Positions 59,201-64,000 of a stretch of 64,000 nt of DNA are shown one piece after another. This DNA comes from Polyangium spumosum. GTDB lineage: Bacteria; Myxococcota_A; Polyangia; Polyangiales; Polyangiaceae. A model generated the notes under the pieces. It saw nothing but the letters and a program-made list of their open reading frames with translations, made no database searches and had not been told where the DNA came from. How positions within the stretch are numbered: the stretch's first letter is position 1; every line of letters begins with the position of its first letter. The translations under genes were made by a program, and so were the position numbers. The DNA is taken from the NCBI RefSeq assembly GCF_009649845.1, contig NZ_WJIE01000002.1, positions 62,001 to 126,000 on the forward strand, written 5' to 3'.

Positions 59201-59623
59201 ATCGAGCGGGATCTGATACGCCTCTTCGATCGCCTGCCGGATGCGGACGAGGGGCGCGACGCTCTGCCGGATCTCGACGGCGAGCGCGAACGCGAGGTCC
59301 CCCTCGACGGCCGGCGAGAGGGGCTCGGCAGTGGCGATCGTCAGGACGCGCCGCGTGAGCGCGAGCGGGAAGATGCCGTGGCGGATCGCGAGGTCCCCGG
59401 GCACGAGCCGCAGCACCTGCGCGAGCGGCTGCGGGAGTTTGCCCGAGGGCGCTTCTTCGAGGCCCATCACCTCGGCGAGCAGGGGCACGAGCATCTCCTC
59501 GCGGAACCCGCCGACCTCGAGCAGGTTCGTCACGAGGTCACCGCCATGCACGACTTGCCGCGCGATCGCCTCTTCGAGGGAACGCATCGGCACGCCACGC
59601 TCGGCGAGCGCAGAGCTCAACAT
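56201..59623 (-). CDS. Large multidomain protein: MshEN N-domain, GAF-like domain, HEAT repeats
   Basis: I take ATG 59623 (MLSSALAERG). A TTG at 59710 overlapping the upstream stop would add 29 residues, and ATG 59587 is also possible. Residues about 10-150 match the MshEN/GspE N-terminal domain, which in some members binds c-di-GMP: VTNLLEVGGFREEML, VMGLEEAPSGKLPQPLAQVLRLVPGDLAIRHGIFPLAL. Long Pro/Ala-rich linkers flank a middle domain (about 370-560) that resembles GAF: IFFAFAHQFFEYTALFAVHGDVADG, APAVLVLPIVVKNRTVALLYGDD. The last 270 residues are HEAT repeats (FWATHLLGELVYPESAQAVF, LAIEALGELASPKVVPVLI), ending in a conserved W-rich stretch. It is probably a cytoplasmic signalling scaffold, with no ATPase. 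Confidence 0.8.
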   Translation of the reverse strand: MLSSALAERGVPMRSLEEAIARQVVHGGDLVTNLLEVGGFREEMLVPLLAEVMGLEEAPSGKLPQPLAQVLRLVPGDLAIRHGIFPLALTRRVLTIATAEPLSPAVEGDLAFALAVEIRQSVAPLVRIRQAIEEAYQIPLDRRFLRLVAKLESRPDPSPTVAPPPRSLEQARASSRPPPERAPEPPVATPHPPTQTPDTLVAGAAPPLAPTRTKLSATPAASRAARADLPRARPTVEVVAPKPAPAPANAVASPRRPLTSDEMPETIAAPPVDAPLADVAEEDAPVSRRPDRPLRRESNRAHTKASVLRRAVTGDRKTRAEGGADRRPARPRRKGPFTAAMAEEELGEATTTDAVLDIFFAFAHQFFEYTALFAVHGDVADGRDASGPGAGAARLMSLAVPLGRPSLLALARERRAPVIMPPAVGDLDVEIIAELGRATRAEAGTRAPAVLVLPIVVKNRTVALLYGDDGAVDVELSAIGDVIAIAGLTAEALERAILRKKRGGAPGDGAPAKRPPRIAPQPQAQGAARKVGLVALARALELPARSTNAAEPPAPEPKSPPPTTAAISTIAVTLPSASAMAPAMLQASPQARPADETSFAGIASSQPRPAPQPVPEPPRTPSATPPAAPQTTPQPTRATLDETLTSPTPAPGPVTSRPEPLALRPPESDSTWEITGRSRTAPPSRRRRTPLGVVATGRVRLTPPTPAPPPITAVSQPPEAGRAPLPAPPPRVARRAIAPSFGGRSKASQGLGAQPLPPEPPPNAIAAPPTPPVPPVRPVVPTAPAVPAPPVRVPPPGGDTYTPGPPETLPGPPVEAWGLRPAAAAPAPAVAEWSAAPAGSTTPGRPRPAGPDPITLVQRFLETGADDGDAFKELVRLGEAAMHAIMARFPGPLRLDPRVLSRGAELPLASRSGPLLGLIHAMGRSAVPFLAVRSTAGDPDVRFWATHLLGELVYPESAQAVFTRIFDDAAPVRRVARRAAAALVAAGPATEAPILPTLERLARNAGERVGRRQLAIEALGELASPKVVPVLITMLSETSSELVEAAHRALVIVTRHDFRRDAGKWNDWWSNNGARGRVEWLIDALLSESPTLRRAAAEELAPLVGRDLGYYDDLPEDEREAAQVRYVLWWEQEGRHKKRG

Positions 59624-59706
59624 CGAAGAAGGGGCTCGATCTGCCAAGGGGTTTCGCTCGATGGTAAACGATGTTCGCCCGGGAGGCACAAGCGCGAAAG
59701 GCTCCC

Positions 59707-60870
59707 TCAAGGCAAGGGCAAGAGCGACAGGGGCGGAAGGCGCTCGGGCCGGAGAGCGCCGACCTCGTTGCCCGTCGCGCGCTCGAAGATACGAATCGCG
59801 GGCGCGCCGTAGGCACGGTCGCCGAGCAAGACGTGCCTTCCCACCACGGCGAGGCCCGCGTAGTCGAAGTTACCGCTCCGGCCGCCTTCGCGCGTATCGG
59901 CCAGGACACGCGGCGCGGTTTTTCCGGACGGATCGAGGCGCACGAGGCGGGTCGGGTTCTCGAGCGCCGTGCCCGCGACGATCACATACACCTCGTCGGG
60001 CGCCGCGAGCGCGACCTCGGAGATCGACCCGTCCAGGGCGCTCTCCTCGGCGATGCCCTGAACCTCGCGGGCCTCGAGGTCCACGATCGCCGCCGCATGC
60101 CCCGGATCGATCGCGTAGAAGTCGCCCGGCATCGCGAGGGCCACGGTCTTGCCCGAGGGATCCCAGGGCGCAACGTTCATCCGGCCGAAGGGGTTTTTCC
60201 CGCCAAGGTCGATCGAACCCACGACGCTCCGCGAGGCGACGTCGATCACCACGATGGCCCCGTCCTCCGCGGGCTTCCACGTGCGGCGATCGAGGCGCTC
60301 GACGACGGCATACGCGTGATCGCCGACGACGCGGATCGCCTCGATCTCGGGCAAACCGTCGACGTCGGCGAACGCCGAGAGATCCACCACGCCGCCGAAG
60401 CTGCCGTCGGGCTCGAGGACCGCGACGCCGGGCTGCTCGAAGCGCGCGACCCAGAGCCTGCCGTCGGCGTCGAGATCGGCGTCGTGCGGGTTGTGCGGCC
60501 CCTTCGCGGTGCCGCCGGTCGCGAGTTCGAACGTCCCTTCGGACGCGCCAAACGCGACCCACATGCGGGTGATCGCGAGCGTCGCCGGATCGACGGCGCG
60601 CACGAGCCCCTCGTCACGCACGCACACGAAGGGCCCGCCGCGGCCGAGAGAGAGCGACGGGTCGGCGCCGAGCGAGATGTCGGGGATCTCGGTCATGCAG
60701 CCGGTCGCGTCGATGCGCCCGAGGCCGCTCGCCTGGAGGTTGCCGGCGAGCATCAAGACCGACCCGTCGAGCGCGACGCCGCTGCAGGTGCGAGCCGCCC
60801 CGGCAGGCTCGGAGCAGCCTCCGAGGAGCGTCAGCAGTGCACCCATGAAGACGAGCCGAGCACGTGCCAT
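59707..60870 (-). CDS. Beta-propeller lipoprotein, 387 aa
   Basis: ATG 60870 gives a type II signal peptide with lipobox LLGGC (MARARLVFMGALLTLLGGC). The mature part is a repeating beta protein with NHL/YncE-type pattern: LGRIDATGCMTEI, PHNPHDADLDADGRLWVARFEQPGVAVLEPDG, YAVVERL, DFYAIDPGHAAAIVDLEAREV, GLAVVGRHVLLGDRAYGAPAIRIFE. A propeller that tracks values along a path is likely. It is probably anchored at the outer membrane. The large MshEN-HEAT gene lies downstream on the same strand, with 83 bp between its ATG start and this stop, so they may share a transcript. Substrate unknown. Confidence 0.75.
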   Translation of the reverse strand: MARARLVFMGALLTLLGGCSEPAGAARTCSGVALDGSVLMLAGNLQASGLGRIDATGCMTEIPDISLGADPSLSLGRGGPFVCVRDEGLVRAVDPATLAITRMWVAFGASEGTFELATGGTAKGPHNPHDADLDADGRLWVARFEQPGVAVLEPDGSFGGVVDLSAFADVDGLPEIEAIRVVGDHAYAVVERLDRRTWKPAEDGAIVVIDVASRSVVGSIDLGGKNPFGRMNVAPWDPSGKTVALAMPGDFYAIDPGHAAAIVDLEAREVQGIAEESALDGSISEVALAAPDEVYVIVAGTALENPTRLVRLDPSGKTAPRVLADTREGGRSGNFDYAGLAVVGRHVLLGDRAYGAPAIRIFERATGNEVGALRPERLPPLSLLPLP

Positions 60871-60912
60871 GCGTTACCGGAGCACGGCCGCCTGGTGGTC
60901 GCAAGGCGCCGA

Positions 60913-61650
60913 CTAACCGGAGGCTGCGCGCGCCGTCTCGGGCACGGCGGAGGCGTCGAGCTTGGAGACCGTGCACTCGAGCGTGAGCCCCGCGTCGCCC
61001 GGCTGCACGACGAGCGAGCCGCCGTGCGCCTCGAAGATCGCCCGCGCGATCGGCAGGCCGATCCCGAGCCTCAGCTTGCGCCGCCCGTGCGTCTCGCGTG
61101 GCACGATCTCCCGCTCGACGAAGGGCTCGAAGAGGCGCGCGAGCACGTCCTTGGGCACGGCGTCCCCCTCGTCCGAGACCCGCACGATCGGCGCGCTGCC
61201 CTTGGCCGCGGCCGTGACGTGCACCGTCCGCTGCGGCGCGCGCAAGGTGGCGAGGTCGACGACGGAGGTGAGGGCCGTGGCCAGGAGGTCCACGTCGCCG
61301 ATGACCTCGGCCGCGGCGTCTTCGTCCGTGAGGTCGAGAACGAGGCGCACGCCTCGTGTCTTCACCGTCGGCTCCACGCGCGACATCACCTCGTCGAGGA
61401 GATCGCCGAAGCGGAGAGGCGCGAGCACGAGCTGCTTCTGGGTGTCGAGCAGCCAGACGGCGTCGTCGAGCTCCGCGAGCATACGCGTGAGCCGCTCGCC
61501 CGCGCCGCTCACCCGCTCGAGCATCTCGCGCGTCGGAGGCGAGAGATCCCGGCCGAAGCGGAGCAAGTAGTGGACGCCGGCGAGCATCGTCGAGAGCTCA
61601 CCACGGAGGTCGTGGGCCACGCGGTCGAAGAAAACCTCGTCGACACTCAT
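60913..61650 (-). CDS. Sensor-less histidine kinase
   Basis: ATG 61650 gives 245 residues. The dimerisation helix has FFDRVAHDLRGELSTML, so His13 is the phosphoacceptor, followed by YLLRFGRDLSPPTREMLERV. The catalytic domain has DVDLLATALTSVVDLATL where an N-box would be. The usual Asn is missing, and the G1 box is the weak VSDEGDAVP. The G2 box GIGLPIARAIFEAHGGSL is good. No sensor or membrane segment is present, so it is soluble. It faces the response-regulator gene across 272 bp. ATP binding may be weak or altered. Confidence 0.82.
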   Translation of the reverse strand: MSVDEVFFDRVAHDLRGELSTMLAGVHYLLRFGRDLSPPTREMLERVSGAGERLTRMLAELDDAVWLLDTQKQLVLAPLRFGDLLDEVMSRVEPTVKTRGVRLVLDLTDEDAAAEVIGDVDLLATALTSVVDLATLRAPQRTVHVTAAAKGSAPIVRVSDEGDAVPKDVLARLFEPFVEREIVPRETHGRRKLRLGIGLPIARAIFEAHGGSLVVQPGDAGLTLECTVSKLDASAVPETARAASG

Positions 61651-61922
61651 GAGGCACTCTCTAGAGCCCGAGAAGGGGCGCGGTAAGCGTTGACCGAGAA
61701 CACGGCGCACACGGCGTAGCACGCTGGAGATCCCGCAGTCCGAGGAGATCGCGCGCAGAGCCGCCGGACGGACTTCGCGTCGCGCGTGGACGAAGATCGT
61801 CGAGACCGCGCCGCCGCATTGCGCATTCCCGGAGCCGGTCCAAGACATGGGGGAGCGAAGCGTCCCGTCGCGCGTGCTCTCGCGTGGACAGAGGCGTTTT
61901 GCGTGCAGTCGGAGGGGGCGGG

Positions 61923-62348
61923 ATGGCGCAGGCGATGGGCGAGGGCGAGATGGAGCAGACGAGCACGTTTCGCCCGCGGGTCCTCATCGTCGACGACGAT
62001 CCGGACTTCCTCGCGATCGCCGAGGCTTCGCTCGAGGCGCACGGCTTCCAGGTCGAGCGCGCGAAGGGCGGCCTGCGCGGCGTCTTCCTCGCCACGCAGG
62101 ACGTACCGGACGCCGTCCTGTGCGACCTGCGTATGCCCGGCATCGACGGCTTCGTCGTCGCCGAGGCGCTGCGCTCCGACCCCGCGACGCAGAAGATGGC
62201 GCTCTTCGCGTGCACCGGCCGGCGTGATCTGTCGGCGCGCGCCAAGCTCGCGAACAGCGCGTTCGACGCGGTCCTGGTCAAGCCAGTCGACTGGGACGAA
62301 GCCGCCCGCCTGTTGCGTGACGCGATCCGCGCGCACGCCCACCCGTGA
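61923..62348 (+). CDS. Single-domain response regulator
   Basis: ATG 61923 is preceded by GGAGG at a good distance. The 141-residue protein is a CheY-like receiver: VLIVDDDPDFL with the acidic pair, the phosphorylated Asp68 in VLCDLRMPG, and the Lys of VLVKPVDWDE. The conserved Thr is in CTG. It has no output domain, so it works by protein contact. It is divergent from the sensor-less kinase and convergent with the second receiver (62400). It may receive phosphate from either nearby kinase. Confidence 0.88.
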   Translation: MAQAMGEGEMEQTSTFRPRVLIVDDDPDFLAIAEASLEAHGFQVERAKGGLRGVFLATQDVPDAVLCDLRMPGIDGFVVAEALRSDPATQKMALFACTGRRDLSARAKLANSAFDAVLVKPVDWDEAARLLRDAIRAHAHP

Positions 62349-62399
62349 GCCGGATGCTCTCATGCTCCCCCCTCCGCGGCGCAGAGCGCTCCGCGCCCG

Positions 62400-62864
62400 C
62401 TATCGGCCTCGCGCGCCGAGGACCCGCTTGATCTCGGTCACCAGCGCATCCGGCAGGCAGGGCTTGGTCAGGAACGAATCGCAGCCCGCCTCCTTCGCGT
62501 CTTTCGAGTGACCCGCGAGCGCATGCCCCGTGAGCGCCACGATCGGGATGCGCTTGGTTCGCTCGTCGCTCTTCAGGCACCGCGTCGCCTCGAGCCCGTC
62601 GAGCTCGGGCAACGACAGATCCATGAGGATCAGATCGGGCAGCAGGGAGAACGCTTGCGCGAGCGCCTCGCGCCCGGTCGAAGCCTGCGCCACACGGAAC
62701 CCGGAGAACGAAAGAAACTCCGTGAACATCTCGCGGTTGTCGTCGAAGTCGTCGACCACGAGTACGAGCGGCGAGAGGCCGCCGTGCTGTTGCCCGAGCC
62801 CAGTTTCGTCTGTCGTCTTCACGACGTAAAACCCCCGGTCATCAATGGAGCGCGCGTCTCTCAC
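62400..62864 (-). CDS. Single-domain response regulator
   Basis: The 154-residue frame starts at GTG 62864. A GTG at 62822 in the same frame gives a shorter product, and either could be the true start. The receiver is VLVVDDFDDNREMFTEFLS, with Asp82 in LILMDLSLPELDG, the Thr of VALTGHA and the Lys of FLTKPC. The style (VDDFDDNRE, LTKPC) matches receivers of hybrid-kinase and cluster systems. There is no output domain. It is convergent with the first receiver and divergent from the second histidine kinase. Confidence 0.83.
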   Translation of the reverse strand: MRDARSIDDRGFYVVKTTDETGLGQQHGGLSPLVLVVDDFDDNREMFTEFLSFSGFRVAQASTGREALAQAFSLLPDLILMDLSLPELDGLEATRCLKSDERTKRIPIVALTGHALAGHSKDAKEAGCDSFLTKPCLPDALVTEIKRVLGARGR

Positions 62865-63092
62865 ACCACGGCGCGCCGTGCGTCGTGGGCAAGGGACGAT
62901 GATAGCCGCAGGCGAGGAACCTCAGGCACGGCCTATTGCCCTTCTTGGGCCGTGGAGACGCGCCTGAGCCGCATATCAGGAGAAACCCGACGCGGCGTCT
63001 CCGCACATAAAGGCACGGACGGCCGAGTCCGGTGATCTCCGACTGCATCGACCAGGCGCGATCGCGTTACTCTGCAAAAAGAAGAGGCGATC

Positions 63093-63977
63093 GTGGCCGA
63101 AGCGAGGAAACGCAAACAAGCTAGCAAGTCGGCAAATGGGTCTCCGCGCAGCACGGCGCGCGCCGCGCAGAAGCGCGCTCGCATGCCGACCGCGCAGACG
63201 AAAGACGCGCGCTACGTGGCCGAGCTCGAGCGGCGATGCCGAGAGCTCGAGCGACGCGCACAAGCCGCAGAGGCGCAGCGCGCGGAGCTGCTCACCATCG
63301 TCTCGCACGACCTGCGCAACCCGCTCGGCGTCGTGATGGTGACGACGACGCTGCTCGCGCGGGAGCTCGGCGGGGAACCAACGCACGATCGTCAACTCCA
63401 GACGATCAAGCGCGCAGCCCTCGACATGAACCAGATCGTCGAGGACCTCGTCGACGCCGCGCACATCGACGCCGGGAGGCTGTCGATCGGGCAGGAGGTG
63501 CACGACGCAGCGTCGATCGTCGAGGCCGCCGCCATGGCCGCGGCCCTCGCCACGGCGCAGCGGCCGATCGCGGTCGTGAAGGAGGTCGTCCCGCATCTGC
63601 CGGCGCTCTACGTGGATCGCGCCCGCGTGCTGCAGGTCCTCTCCCGGCTCGTCGGCAACGCCGCGCGCTTCATGCAGAAGGGCGGATCGATCACCATCCG
63701 CGCCGAGCCCACGCCCTCCGGCGCGCGCTTCTCGGTGACCGACACGGGGCCCGGCATCGCCGAGCTCGATCGGCCGATGTTGTTCTCGCGCAGGCCGCCC
63801 GAGGGGCGCCGCGCGTGCCAGGGCATGGGCCTCGGCGTCTACGTCGCCAAGGGCATCGTCGAGGCGCACGGCGGGCACATCGGCGCGCAGAGCGAGCTGG
63901 GTCGCGGCAGCACGATCCACTTTACCCTGCCCGCGGCCGAGGGCCTGGGCCTCACGAATCACCACCGCAGGGATTGA
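63093..63977 (+). CDS. Histidine kinase
   Basis: GTG 63093 gives 294 residues. A basic N-terminal stretch ([13 protein letters not shown]) leads to a coiled coil ([19 protein letters not shown]) and the H-box [15 protein letters not shown] (His72). The ATPase domain has the N-box [17 protein letters not shown], the G1 box [11 protein letters not shown] and the G2 box [20 protein letters not shown]. All key residues are present, unlike in the kinase at 60913. There is no sensor domain or membrane segment, so it is cytosolic. With the two receivers and the second kinase it forms a phosphorelay-like cluster. Confidence 0.9.
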   Translation: MAEARKRKQASKSANGSPRSTARAAQKRARMPTAQTKDARYVAELERRCRELERRAQAAEAQRAELLTIVSHDLRNPLGVVMVTTTLLARELGGEPTHDRQLQTIKRAALDMNQIVEDLVDAAHIDAGRLSIGQEVHDAASIVEAAAMAAALATAQRPIAVVKEVVPHLPALYVDRARVLQVLSRLVGNAARFMQKGGSITIRAEPTPSGARFSVTDTGPGIAELDRPMLFSRRPPEGRRACQGMGLGVYVAKGIVEAHGGHIGAQSELGRGSTIHFTLPAAEGLGLTNHHRRD

Positions 63978-64000
63978 ACGAGGGCGCGCCGAGACGGGCG

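Noticed and set aside
56189-59812. Long plus-strand frame opposite the MshEN-HEAT gene
   Set aside because: It shows only low-complexity Arg/Gly sequence. The minus strand carries recognisable MshEN and HEAT segments.

Overview
The window is GC-rich DNA from a bacterium that I place in the Myxococcota, most likely near the Polyangiales (Sorangium/Polyangium relatives). The grounds are the base composition, the many Ser/Thr protein kinases (one fused to a formylglycine-generating-enzyme-like domain, one with two kinase domains), the lipoproteins with low-complexity linkers, a surface protein ending in a MYXO-CTERM-like tail, an FHA/sigma-54 activator, and a sterol-type oxidosqualene cyclase. 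This is inference from gene content; there is no rRNA in the window.

Layout. 1-9.8 kb: the end of a STAS-domain gene, a helical unknown protein, a Gly-rich lipoprotein, a PAAR-domain protein with a partner gene, a kinase-FGE fusion with a small secreted protein, a lipoprotein, an APH-like phosphotransferase and a glutathione S-transferase. 9.9-15.1 kb (minus): a translationally coupled set of epimerase, glycosyltransferase-radical SAM fusion and WG-repeat-methyltransferase fusion, preceded by a 57-residue gene and an intrinsic terminator. 15.4-17.7 kb: a PfkB kinase, a BtpA/SgcQ-like protein and an ASRT-family protein. 18.4-24.3 kb: two fused triterpene genes, squalene synthase-SDR and squalene monooxygenase-oxidosqualene cyclase, enough in principle to go from farnesyl diphosphate to a cyclised sterol. 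24.3-29.2 kb: a TerB-like protein, an FG-GAP surface protein, arsC, selB and a selenocysteine tRNA. 29.2-36.0 kb: kinase and sigma-54 activator, then YbjN/CesT-like protein, PspA and a P-type Ca2+-ATPase.

36.0-42.8 kb (minus) is a four-gene operon of an unknown 499-residue protein, a phospholipase-D-fold nuclease, an SNF2-like helicase and an Rpn-family nuclease. It looks like an antiviral or DNA-defence module. Directly upstream lies about 4 kb of accessory DNA (43.0-46.8 kb): four overlapping small genes (three HTH-like proteins and a sigma-like factor), a small basic protein and a DDE transposase. Shared short repeats lie on both sides, and a 43-bp tandem array lies on the right.

47-64 kb returns to chromosome-like content: a CBM9-like secreted protein, a MATE transporter, a double kinase, a protein with three tandem DsbA-like domains, a large MshEN-GAF-HEAT protein, a beta-propeller lipoprotein, and a cluster of two histidine kinases and two single-domain response regulators. 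The strongest leads are the double fusion of sterol-pathway enzymes, the helicase/PLD/Rpn operon, and the glycosyltransferase-radical SAM operon with its small upstream gene.
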